Origin: a virus
Length of the DNA stretch: 48,185 nucleotides
Virus record (IMG/VR): IMGVR_UViG_3300042292_000186
Location: 1-48,185 of that record
Strand: one strand, 5' to 3'
Position numbers and translations under genes: made by a program. Shown here piece by piece: positions 42,463 to 48,185 of this stretch. The notes below the pieces were generated by a model. It made no database searches, had not been told where the DNA came from, and saw nothing but the letters and a program-made list of their open reading frames with translations. Every line of letters starts with the position of its first letter. The first letter of the stretch is position 1.

Positions 42463-43219
42463 TCGTGTAGTATTAGTAACAGGAGGATTTGATCCCCTAC
42501 ACAGCGGGCACATAGCCTACTTCAAAGCCGCTAAGGCCTTAGGTGATATGTTAGTAGTTGGCATAAACAGCGATGCGTGGTTAGAACGCAAGAAAGGTCG
42601 TGCGTTTATGCCCTGTGCCGAACGTGTGGCTATTATAGAAAATTTAAAAATGGTAGATCATTGTATATTGTTCAACGACAATGACGGCACAGCTATAGAA
42701 GCAATCAACAATGTCAAGATGCTGTACCCTAACAGCCAAATTGTATTTGCCAACGGTGGTGATCGTACTCAAAATAATATACCCGAGATGAAGTGTGCAG
42801 ATGTAGAGTTCGCATTTGGAGTCGGCGGAGAAAATAAGCTCAACAGTAGCAGTTGGATATTAGAGGAGTGGAAAGCACCTAAAACCATCCGAAGTTGGGG
42901 TTATTATCGCGTATTACATGACGTTCCGGGGCTAAAAGTAAAAGAATTAACCGTCGATCCGGGTAAACAGCTAAGTATGCAGAAACATTATAACAGAGCT
43001 GAATTATGGTTCATTGCAGACGGTGAAGCAACAGTCGGCGAATATAGTCGTGTGTATCCAACTGCTCTGCAAACTCCAACTTTACTTAAACATTCAACAC
43101 ATCGAATACCAGAAGAACAATGGCATCAACTGGCTAACCCATACAATAAACCCTGTCGTATAATCGAAATACAATACGGTGATCAGTGTGTTGAAGATGA
43201 CATCGAACGCAAAGAATAA
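42455..43219 (+). CDS. Cytidylyltransferase fused to a mannose-6-phosphate-isomerase-type cupin
   Basis: A 254-residue two-domain protein. Residues 5-135 are a nucleotidyltransferase with G-F-D-P-L-H-S-G-H (the HxGH motif at 16-19) and a G-G-D-R-T strand, as in the RfaE/HldE and TagD group that activates sugar- or polyol-phosphates. Residues 145-250 are a PMI type II-like cupin. Q176, H178, E183 and H224 are in the metal-binding pattern, and E-I-Q-Y-G...E-D-D-I-E-R ends it. One polypeptide could thus convert and activate a sugar. It overlaps the methyltransferase gene and ends the recombination operon. Confidence 0.82.
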   Translation: MINRVVLVTGGFDPLHSGHIAYFKAAKALGDMLVVGINSDAWLERKKGRAFMPCAERVAIIENLKMVDHCILFNDNDGTAIEAINNVKMLYPNSQIVFANGGDRTQNNIPEMKCADVEFAFGVGGENKLNSSSWILEEWKAPKTIRSWGYYRVLHDVPGLKVKELTVDPGKQLSMQKHYNRAELWFIADGEATVGEYSRVYPTALQTPTLLKHSTHRIPEEQWHQLANPYNKPCRIIEIQYGDQCVEDDIERKE

Positions 43220-43222
43220 ATA
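43215..43222 (+). promoter_or_regulatory. Late promoter
   Basis: AATAAATA at 43215-43222. An AAGG ribosome site precedes the ATG at 43247. The 13 bases TACTATAAACATA here also occur in the left arm and loop of the inverted repeat before gp13. Confidence 0.5.
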
Positions 43223-43246
43223 TACTATAAACATAAGGTATTATTA

Positions 43247-44617
43247 ATGCGAGCAAAAGATTTTATAACAGAATACACAGAGATTACAAGAAGCAAACTA
43301 ACCGGACCTGGTAAAGAAAATGAAGACAGGGTTGGCAAATTCATTGAGTTAATTACATCAGGATTTGAGTTTAATAGTAAGCAGGGGCCTGTTACAGTTG
43401 ATGTTGCTAATATTCCAGCAATTCAACAATTCTTTGCTCCGGGGAATTCTCAACGTTCATTGAATATTAAAACTAATCTAGGTATTATGCCTATGAGTAA
43501 TTTATATTACAATGATTCTGCTTGGCGCGGCACAAAAAGTAGAGGCACAGCAGATATTTCACTTAAGCCTAGTCAGATCTGGGATGCCCAAAAAATAAAA
43601 AAAGGAGAAGAAGTAACTCCTGAATTGGCTGTTAAAATGGGCGCATTTCCTGCAAGCGAATTAGGTCAACGAATTATATCAAGTACAGTGCTAGATCAAC
43701 AAGGCGCGGCCGGCGCGGTAGTTAAACAAATGGCTAAACAAATTATGGACGGCCAGATACCAACTGTAACAGAAGATCTATCTAAACAAGAATTTGGAGC
43801 AATACAGAATGATGCTTTTGAATATCTTGGAGTGCTAGCAATAATAAATGGAGTAGCAGAATTCCCAGATATAGAAGCATTTTATACGCACTTGGGTGCA
43901 AAGTTAAACGAATTTATGTTATTTTTCCCTGGGTCTACATCAAGTCCATTGGCAGATAGTTTTGCATTACAAAATTCTAACACAGGAAATACTATTTTCT
44001 TAAGTAGCAAGGGAGGAAAATCAGGTAGTCCAAGTAGTATCAATGAACTAAAGATTCCGGCCCACATGCTACAGACAGACGATGATGCTATAAAGTTTGT
44101 TAAATTACTACAATCAACAGCACCAATGTTCCAACCTTTTGCAGCCGCAAACTGGATACACACAAACTATCCGGGGTCACTGGGGCAGTTAGAAAAATTC
44201 ATGCCATTCAACGATGCGTTTTTTGAATATATCTCAACTGTGTGGAAAAATAAAAACAAAGGTGTTCCGACTACATTAGAAGAAATACCAGCAGAATATC
44301 AACCATTGTTTAGTTATATACAAGCACAAGATACTAATTCTAAAAACCCATGGAATGCTCCGTTGTTTTATTATGTTCGTTATATAGTTAAATCGGCAGT
44401 GCATGATGCTATTCGTTCAAAACGTGCTATTCCACAATTTAGCCAACGAATGATTGAAGTGTTTGGGTGGAATTTTGTTGTAGTTAAAACAAAACCTAAA
44501 GGTGATGCGTTTATAACTTCGTGTCAGTGGCCAGCTAAAGTAGGTGGCACAGTATCATTTGAACACAAAGATCCAGCACCAAAATGGACTAGTGCCATGA
44601 CATGGTTATTATCATAA
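43247..44617 (+). CDS. Conserved protein with head-targeting-like N-terminus
   Basis: A 456-residue protein. The N-terminus M-R-A-K-D-F-I-T-E-Y-T-E resembles the T4 capsid-targeting peptide with a Glu where the prohead protease would cut. The body has G-T-A-D-I-S-L-K-P (near 105) and a central helical region, and ends in an F-G-W-N-F-V-V-V-K-T-K-P strand. The first region (V-T-V-D-V...T-A-D-I-S-L) would suit a nuclease-like fold, but no complete motif is seen. It has a late promoter and is followed by an early promoter on the same strand. Function unknown; packaging into the head is inferred. Confidence 0.62.
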   Translation: MRAKDFITEYTEITRSKLTGPGKENEDRVGKFIELITSGFEFNSKQGPVTVDVANIPAIQQFFAPGNSQRSLNIKTNLGIMPMSNLYYNDSAWRGTKSRGTADISLKPSQIWDAQKIKKGEEVTPELAVKMGAFPASELGQRIISSTVLDQQGAAGAVVKQMAKQIMDGQIPTVTEDLSKQEFGAIQNDAFEYLGVLAIINGVAEFPDIEAFYTHLGAKLNEFMLFFPGSTSSPLADSFALQNSNTGNTIFLSSKGGKSGSPSSINELKIPAHMLQTDDDAIKFVKLLQSTAPMFQPFAAANWIHTNYPGSLGQLEKFMPFNDAFFEYISTVWKNKNKGVPTTLEEIPAEYQPLFSYIQAQDTNSKNPWNAPLFYYVRYIVKSAVHDAIRSKRAIPQFSQRMIEVFGWNFVVVKTKPKGDAFITSCQWPAKVGGTVSFEHKDPAPKWTSAMTWLLS

Positions 44618-44621
44618 ACAG

Positions 44622-44650
44622 TTGACAACGATCCTAGACGGTGTTATAAT
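44622..44650 (+). promoter_or_regulatory. Perfect consensus sigma70 promoter
   Basis: TTGACA (44622-44627), a 17-base spacer and TATAAT (44645-44650). It drives the 57-residue gene at 44685, which has an AAAGGA ribosome site. Confidence 0.8.
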
Positions 44651-44684
44651 AGTATTTTAGTTAGCAATTAAGTAAAGGAATAGA

Positions 44685-44858
44685 ATGACTACAGAAGAAT
44701 ATCAACAAGCAATGCAGGAGTTTTTGACCAATGGCGGAGAGATTAAACAGATAGCCAGAGGTGTACAAAGTGAAACAGCAACTACTAATTTCTGGGGTGC
44801 ACCTAAAAAGAAAGCAAAAGAACCAGAAATAACAACAGATAATCAAACAGAAATATAA
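44685..44858 (+). CDS. Small early protein
   Basis: A 57-residue protein. An acidic helical N-terminus (T-E-E-Y-Q-Q-A-M-Q-E-F-L) is followed by a basic P-K-K-K-A-K-E-P segment and an acidic tail. It lies right behind a perfect promoter and has a good ribosome site seven bases before the ATG. No family is recognised. The coding call rests on promoter, ribosome site and composition. Confidence 0.6.
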   Translation: MTTEEYQQAMQEFLTNGGEIKQIARGVQSETATTNFWGAPKKKAKEPEITTDNQTEI

Positions 44859-44887
44859 ATAAAAGTATAAATAAATTAACAAAGAGG

Positions 44888-44916
44888 TTGACAACTGTTC
44901 TATTTGAATATATAAT
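44888..44916 (+). promoter_or_regulatory. Perfect consensus sigma70 promoter
   Basis: TTGACA (44888-44893), a 17-base spacer and TATAAT (44911-44916). A perfect T4 late octamer TATAAATA lies just upstream at 44866-44873. It would transcribe the small frame at 44958 up to the terminator at 45122. Confidence 0.8.
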
Positions 44917-44957
44917 AGTTGTATAGTAAGAAATTAATTAAGGAATGCGAAAGCAAA

Positions 44958-45089
44958 ATGTTTAACCAGCTACATCAATTTACAATATCGAAACAAGTGT
45001 GCGCACTTGCCACGATGTCTTATTGGTCAGCGATTGAGACATCAGGCAATGATCGCACACCGAATAGTATCTGTGGGGATCTTAATTAG
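44958..45089 (+). CDS. Possible 43-residue peptide
   Basis: ATG 44958 opens a 43-residue frame to a TAG at 45087. An AGGA lies 14 bases upstream, further than ideal. The peptide has two Cys and no recognisable motif. A consensus promoter precedes it and a strong terminator follows. The unit is either a very small gene or a short non-coding RNA of about 240 bases. Confidence 0.35.
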   Translation: MFNQLHQFTISKQVCALATMSYWSAIETSGNDRTPNSICGDLN

Positions 45090-45121
45090 AGTTTATATAT
45101 AATATAAAATGAATTTTAATT

Positions 45122-45160
45122 AAAAACCCTAGAACAGAAATGTTACTAGGGTTTTTTGTT
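45122..45160 (+). terminator. Strong intrinsic terminator
   Basis: AAACCCTAG (45124-45132) pairs with CTAGGGTTT (45146-45154), extended by AACA/TGTT around a GAAA loop with one bulged A, and followed by a T-run. It closes the early unit before the tRNA region. Confidence 0.9.
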
Positions 45161-45170
45161 TTTAGCAGTA

Positions 45171-45380
45171 AGTGTCTCGGAAACGAGGTCCATGACAAGG
45201 CACTATAAAGATTGTATGTTGAACGGGCGGACAAGTGGATGGCATGTTCTTATGTGAACAGAAAATACTTGTTATAATAAAGTACATTAGTCGGCAACTA
45301 GGTCCCACCCAGAGTAAAAGTGGACGATGTCTTAGGCGAGTAATTAGTGTGCTTTATTATACGCATTCGCAAGAGTGCGT
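45171..45380 (+). ncRNA. Candidate structured RNA upstream of the tRNA array
   Basis: This stretch of just over 200 bases has no convincing gene. Successive foldable parts are AGTG/CACT (45171/45201) enclosing CTCG-GAAA-CGAG and GTC-CAT-GAC, GTTC/GAAC near 45246-45259, TTAGT/ACTAG near 45287-45301, GTCC-AC/GTGGAC near 45302-45324, and an 8-bp stem with a GCAA loop at 45361-45380. A TATAAT at 45273 could be a weak promoter for the tRNAs. It may be a stand-alone RNA or a leader; no known family is recognised. Confidence 0.35.
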
Positions 45381-45384
45381 TTAA

Positions 45385-45462
45385 CTCTCGTTCGCCTAGT
45401 CTGGTATGGCACTTGCTTTGGGAGCAAGAAGAACGTAGGTTCGAATCCTACACGAGAGACCA
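45385..45462 (+). tRNA. tRNA-Pro (TGG)
   Basis: Acceptor CTCTCGT pairs with ACGAGAG; anticodon stem CTTGC/GCAAG with loop TTTGGGA; T-arm with TTCGAAT. CCA is encoded. First of ten tRNAs in one array. Confidence 0.9.
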
Positions 45463-45469
45463 ATTTAAC

Positions 45470-45553
45470 GGGTGATGAGCAGCATTGGCGACTGCAGCAG
45501 ACTGTAAATCTGTGTCCTCTGGAAACTAGGTTCGACTCCTAGATCACCCACCA
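45470..45553 (+). tRNA. tRNA-Tyr (GTA)
   Basis: Acceptor GGGTGAT/ATCACCC; anticodon loop CTGTAAA; long variable arm as expected for Tyr; CCA encoded. Confidence 0.9.
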
Positions 45554-45558
45554 AGTTT

Positions 45559-45634
45559 GGGACGGTAGCTCATTTGGAAGAGCAAGATGCTTTTAACGTC
45601 GAGGTGGTGGGATCGTAGCCCACCCGTCCTACCA
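45559..45634 (+). tRNA. tRNA-Lys (TTT)
   Basis: Acceptor GGGACGG/CCGTCCT (one G-T pair); D-stem GCTC/GAGC; anticodon loop CTTTTAA; T-stem GTGGG/CCCAC. The T-loop reads ATCGTAG instead of TTCRANT, and the top pair of the anticodon stem is A-G. CCA encoded. Slightly degenerate but probably functional. Confidence 0.8.
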
Positions 45635-45636
45635 AT

Positions 45637-45711
45637 GTTGACTATAGTGTAGTGGCAACACTAAGGATTGTGATTCCTCCATCACCGGTTCGAACCCGGT
45701 TAGTCAACCCA
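45637..45711 (+). tRNA. tRNA-His (GTG)
   Basis: The extra G at position -1 is encoded and faces C73, the identity element of tRNA-His. Acceptor TTGACTA/TAGTCAA; anticodon loop TTGTGAT; CCA encoded. Confidence 0.9.
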
Positions 45712-45766
45712 TAGTTTATTATGGCCTCTATACGTAGAATACCGCAGGGTCGTCTTAGGGGTTTTT

Positions 45767-45841
45767 GGCTCGATCGTATAATGGTTATTACGTGGGATTG
45801 TCTATCCCATCATCGGAGTTCGATTCTCCGTCGAGTCGCCA
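45767..45841 (+). tRNA. tRNA-Asp (GTC)
   Basis: Acceptor GGCTCGA/TCGAGTC (one G-T pair), discriminator G; anticodon loop TTGTCTA; CCA encoded. Confidence 0.9.
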
Positions 45842-45855
45842 AGTTTAAATAGTGG

Positions 45856-45884
45856 TTGACAGCACATATCAAAACTGCTACACT
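45856..45884 (+). promoter_or_regulatory. Sigma70-type promoter inside the tRNA array
   Basis: TTGACA (45856-45861), a 17-base spacer and TACACT (45879-45884). It would transcribe the unassigned stretch up to 46060 and the second half of the tRNA array. Confidence 0.65.
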
Positions 45885-45924
45885 ATATAGATAGTAACAA
45901 ATAAGTAAATGGAAGAAAGCTGTA

Positions 45925-46060
45925 ACTGTATATATTCGAGGTTAGGAGAGTACAGCAAACCGTCCGTGGGGTAGTTGATGCCTGTGGTGAAACTCCACCG
46001 TTGAAATCAATCATGATTCTGCACATGATAACAGGCCTGTATTTGGCCGCAGAACTTATA
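45925..46060 (+). ncRNA. Unassigned foldable stretch before tRNA-Met
   Basis: No gene is seen. GTGG/CCAC (near 45982-45995) is nested inside TTGAT/ATCAA. A second unit pairs TTCTGC (46017) with GCAGAA (46049) around a GGCC/GGCC inner stem. The stretch lies behind its own promoter. It could be a small RNA or a decayed tRNA, but no tRNA cloverleaf fits. Confidence 0.25.
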
Positions 46061-46061
46061 T

Positions 46062-46136
46062 CGCGGGGTAGGGAAGTGGCAACCCGCTAGGCTCATAACC
46101 TAGAGATCGGCGGTTCGAATCCGTCCTCCGCAACCA
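46062..46136 (+). tRNA. tRNA-Met (CAT), initiator-like
   Basis: Acceptor CGCGGGG faces CTCCGCA, so C1 opposes A72, the mismatch that marks bacterial initiator tRNA. Anticodon loop is CTCATAA. The anticodon stem CTAGG/CCTAG has only two of the three G-C pairs of true initiators. CCA encoded. Confidence 0.85.
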
Positions 46137-46151
46137 ATATAGGAGAGTAGC

Positions 46152-46313
46152 ATGGCAGTGAAAAAAGCAAATCCAATGCAGTACAAAAGTGGCAAGCCAC
46201 GTTTAGGTCCATTGAACCTAACACAGTTGACCACACTGTTAGAAAAGACCAGTAAGAAAAAAGAACAAGCAAAGATTCGTGATAGAATCGCAGTAGTAGA
46301 ATCACGTAAGTAA
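46152..46313 (+). CDS. Small basic conserved protein within the tRNA array
   Basis: A 53-residue Lys-rich protein with an AGGAGA ribosome site 6 bases before the ATG. The core G-K-P-R-L-G-P-L-N-L-T-Q-L and the helix K-I-R-D-R-I-A resemble a tiny conserved protein I recall from marine T4-like phages. The strongly basic composition suggests RNA or DNA binding. It is embedded between tRNA-Met and tRNA-Glu and transcribed with them. Confidence 0.7.
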   Translation: MAVKKANPMQYKSGKPRLGPLNLTQLTTLLEKTSKKKEQAKIRDRIAVVESRK

Positions 46314-46322
46314 AAGTTTTAT

Positions 46323-46397
46323 GCAGCTATCGTCTATCGGTTAGGACATCGGGTTTTCATCCCGGCAAGCGGGGTTCGATTCCCCGTAGCTGTACCA
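46323..46397 (+). tRNA. tRNA-Glu (TTC)
   Basis: Acceptor GCAGCTA/TAGCTGT; anticodon stem TCGGG/CCCGG with loop TTTTCAT; CCA encoded. Confidence 0.88.
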
Positions 46398-46407
46398 AGT
46401 TCTAAAA

Positions 46408-46492
46408 GCCCCTTTGCGCCGAATGGGATGGCAACGGATTTGTAATCCGTCTTCGTAAGATAGAGAGTGTTCGATTCACTCAGGGGGCACCA
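46408..46492 (+). tRNA. tRNA-Thr (TGT) with a long variable arm
   Basis: Acceptor GCCCCTT/AGGGGGC; anticodon stem ACGGA/TCCGT with loop TTTGTAA (anticodon TGT). A 14-base variable region with a CTT-CGT-AAG mini-stem replaces the usual 4-5 bases, and the D-stem is 3 bp as in class II tRNAs. CCA encoded. Confidence 0.85.
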
Positions 46493-46503
46493 AGTTTTAT
46501 GTA

Positions 46504-46588
46504 GGGCAAGTGGTGGAATTGGCAGACACCCTGGTCTTAGAAGCCAGTGCCGAAAGGCGTGAGAGTTCGAGTCTCTCCTTGCCCACCA
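46504..46588 (+). tRNA. tRNA-Leu (TAG)
   Basis: Acceptor GGGCAAG/CTTGCCC; anticodon loop CTTAGAA; long variable arm typical of Leu; CCA encoded. Confidence 0.92.
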
Positions 46589-46598
46589 AAAGTTTTAT

Positions 46599-46672
46599 GC
46601 GGGATTCGTAAAATGGTATTACCTTAGTTTTCCAAACTAAAGTCGAGGGTTCGATTCCCTTATCCCGCTCCA
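46599..46672 (+). tRNA. tRNA-Gly (TCC)
   Basis: Acceptor GCGGGAT/ATCCCGC, discriminator T; anticodon loop TTTCCAA; CCA encoded. It ends one base before the 127-bp repeat begins. Confidence 0.9.
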
Positions 46673-46673
46673 G

Positions 46674-46800
46674 AACACTGGGTTTACACTTTTACCTAAT
46701 ATAAAGTGGTGCATAGGAATTGCAAATTGATTGAGTCATTTAAAGAAAAAAAGCAGTACGTAGTTTGGTATAATGGCGGGTCTGGCGGATTTATAACATC
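46674..46800 (+). repeat. 127-bp direct repeat, copy 1
   Basis: These 127 bases are identical to 48059-48185, the last bases of the window. The base before each copy differs (G versus A). The repeat spans the upstream region and the first codons of the gene at 46727. Confidence 0.97.
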
Positions 46801-47488
46801 TTGGCTGATACAGTTATGCTTAGATCCTTCTAAATTACCCAATGCTTTTGAAAACTTTCCCAATGCATTGAAAAATGATCAGTCAAATTGGCAACGCTAT
46901 GAGCAGGTTCCACCAAATGTTGGACTAATGTGTAATGGATTTGATCCAAGTACTTATTATACAGTTGATATTGAGGATTATGCTAGAAAAATTTTAAATA
47001 AAGTTGTAACTGATGATATATCGAGTGTGTATGAGTTATTTTACTGCCGATCTAAATATTTTTTAGTTAATCATGTATATGAAAAAGGCCATGCAACTGA
47101 TGAAGACTATCAAGGGTATAGCAAAGAAATAGAAAAATACGGAACAGCAGATATTAATTATTTTAAGGCCCAAACAGACATATTATTTGAATCAGATAAA
47201 AATATATTTGTTTATGCTCCCGAAGAATATCGACGAATTGCACAACAAACTAAACAATCAAGAGATATATCCTTTGATATTAATAATGCCTTAATTGATT
47301 ATCCTACGTTAAAATGTTTCGAAACTCGATCAATTTGGGATCAAACTTATATTCAAAATTTAGAGCGTGTTTTAAATCAAAAAATATTAGAAGAATCTAA
47401 AAAAGCAATAAAAAAATTAGTTGATCATTATCTTAATGTAGCTCCTTTAAAGCTTCGTGAATACTGTAAACGGCAATGGAATATTTAA
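46727..47488 (+). CDS. Unknown protein, possibly sulfotransferase-like P-loop fold
   Basis: The start is uncertain. TTG 46727 is preferred because AGGAA lies seven bases before it; an in-frame GTG pair at 46706/46709 would lengthen it by seven residues. The product has about 253 residues. Near the N-terminus W-Y-N-G-G-S-G-G-F-I-T-S-W-L looks like a phosphate-binding loop, comparable in position to the first loop of the sulfotransferase at 26225. The C-terminal W-D-Q-T...L-E-R-V-L-N-Q-K-I would fit that fold too. The similarity is weak. It overlaps the next gene by 13 bases. Its first 74 bases recur at the window end. Confidence 0.6.
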   Translation: MIESFKEKKQYVVWYNGGSGGFITSWLIQLCLDPSKLPNAFENFPNALKNDQSNWQRYEQVPPNVGLMCNGFDPSTYYTVDIEDYARKILNKVVTDDISSVYELFYCRSKYFLVNHVYEKGHATDEDYQGYSKEIEKYGTADINYFKAQTDILFESDKNIFVYAPEEYRRIAQQTKQSRDISFDINNALIDYPTLKCFETRSIWDQTYIQNLERVLNQKILEESKKAIKKLVDHYLNVAPLKLREYCKRQWNI

Positions 47489-48048
47489 CATTTAAATTTG
47501 GGTTTTGTGTAAGTAGAACAAATAATGACACTCCTTGTGTACAAATACTTATAGATGAAAATTCCGTAATAGACAAACTGTATTTAGATCAAGCAGGAAC
47601 AGTAGACGATTTAGCTGCTACGATGCAATGGGTTACTATCAACAGTACTATCGCCGACCATGTTGCCTCTCAACATACTATCAGAGTGCAGGCACTCAAT
47701 ATTGACGATTCTAAAAAAACCTGCGGTGATTTTGGATTCCAACTAAGGTCAGTTCGAATAAACGATGTAATTTTAGAACATTTCTCAAAAAATAGTGCAG
47801 TGTATAACCCTATATTGCATTCAAGTTATATAACTGATTTTTTAGAACCAAATAATAAACTGTGTGAAATAGAATATATTGATAATCGTGCATATCATGT
47901 ACAAAGAGGAGATTATGCTAATTATGTAAATTCTAAAGATGGCTGGTTTGAAATGACTTTCGACACCCCGTTATATAATTGGTTAACAGTAGATAATAAT
48001 TTTGGTGCAATGCACCAATGGTTAATAATAAGATATTTTAAAAAATAA
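47476..48048 (+). CDS. Unknown beta-rich protein, related to the gene at 25827
   Basis: A 190-residue protein with alternating hydrophobic residues and a middle segment H-T-I-R-V-Q-A-L-N-I-D-D...F-G-F-Q-L-R-S-V-R-I-N-D, the style of a beta-sandwich carbohydrate-binding module. The C-terminal half can be lined up by eye with the 133-residue protein at 25827. It is coupled to the gene before it. A glycan-binding partner of the transferase-like neighbour is a guess from this pairing. Confidence 0.6.
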   Translation: MEYLTFKFGFCVSRTNNDTPCVQILIDENSVIDKLYLDQAGTVDDLAATMQWVTINSTIADHVASQHTIRVQALNIDDSKKTCGDFGFQLRSVRINDVILEHFSKNSAVYNPILHSSYITDFLEPNNKLCEIEYIDNRAYHVQRGDYANYVNSKDGWFEMTFDTPLYNWLTVDNNFGAMHQWLIIRYFKK

Positions 48049-48058
48049 AATATTTCCA

Positions 48059-48185
48059 AACACTGGGTTTACACTTTTACCTAATATAAAGTGGTGCATA
48101 GGAATTGCAAATTGATTGAGTCATTTAAAGAAAAAAAGCAGTACGTAGTTTGGTATAATGGCGGGTCTGGCGGATTTATAACATC
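48059..48185 (+). repeat. 127-bp direct repeat, copy 2 (ends exactly at the window end)
   Basis: Identical to 46674-46800 and cut off by the window boundary. A length of exactly 127 matches a common assembler k-mer, so this may be an assembly overlap and not a true second copy. If real, another gene with the same start follows. Confidence 0.95.

Noticed and set aside
44661-44894. Minus-strand 77-residue open frame rich in Phe, Cys and Leu
   Set aside because: It is the mirror of an A-rich plus-strand gene that has a promoter and ribosome site.
45300-45384. Extra tRNA before tRNA-Pro
   Set aside because: Hairpins are present but no acceptor/T-arm pair or CCA-bearing cloverleaf can be drawn.
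46093-46305. Minus-strand 70-residue open frame
   Set aside because: It covers part of tRNA-Met and is antisense to the small basic gene; no ribosome site is seen.
48059-48185. Genome terminal redundancy
   Set aside because: The copy matches an internal site at 46674 and not the window start, so it is not a simple circular overlap of the two ends.

Overview
The window is a stretch of a T4-like tailed phage genome (contractile-tail myovirus), probably from an aquatic, uncultured phage. It carries the T4 core set in recognisable form: neck proteins gp13 and gp14, tail-completion gp15, sheath gp18, tube gp19, a gp48/gp54-like tube protein, head-completion gp4, terminase gp16 and gp17, dNMP kinase (gene 1), gp32, UvsX and UvsY. 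The DNA is AT-rich. Many structural genes are preceded by a T4-type late-promoter octamer (NNTAAATA), and a few early-type units by near-perfect sigma70 promoters. The host cannot be named from this window: no photosynthesis or other host-diagnostic gene is present.

Layout. 1-10.4 kb: fibre/adhesin-like virion proteins, including a 2382-residue repeat protein with a YadA-like head segment. 10.4-11.6 kb: a glycosyltransferase-like Rossmann protein and a Nudix hydrolase. 11.6-14.4 kb: gp15 and gp14 on the minus strand. 14.4-23.7 kb: small early genes, a conserved unknown, gp13, dNMP kinase, an HNH protein (minus strand), sheath, tube and the gp48/54-like protein. 23.7-27.3 kb: gp4, then a tightly coupled cassette of radical SAM enzyme, SGNH-like protein, unknown beta-rich protein and sulfotransferase, running directly into gp16. 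27.4-31.0 kb: large acidic virion-associated proteins. 31.1-34.3 kb: an SGNH protein and the large terminase. 34.3-38.3 kb: a 716-residue conserved protein, a terminator, then a glycosyltransferase and SGNH hydrolase pair. 38.4-43.2 kb: gp32, uvsX, uvsY, a methyltransferase and a cytidylyltransferase-cupin fusion. 43.2-44.6 kb: a conserved unknown. 44.6-46.7 kb: small early genes, a probable structured RNA and ten tRNA genes. 46.7-48.2 kb: a two-gene accessory unit that ends in an exact 127-bp repeat of its own start.

The strongest unusual feature is the large terminase, gp17. It is broken into two genes by a naturally split intein whose N-part is only about 32 residues. A free-standing HNH homing endonuclease gene with its own late promoter lies between the halves. 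This resembles the atypically split AceL-TerL intein. Active TerL would have to be rebuilt by protein trans-splicing.

A second theme is a set of sugar or surface-modification genes scattered between core genes and often coupled to them by 4-bp overlaps: two probable glycosyltransferases, Nudix, radical SAM, sulfotransferase, three SGNH proteins, a methyltransferase and a nucleotidyltransferase-cupin. They look like parts of a distributed pathway acting on virion or host-surface glycans, but the substrate is unknown. A third theme is regulatory: several genes have a promoter placed so that the predicted transcription start falls on or next to the ATG, suggesting leaderless mRNAs.
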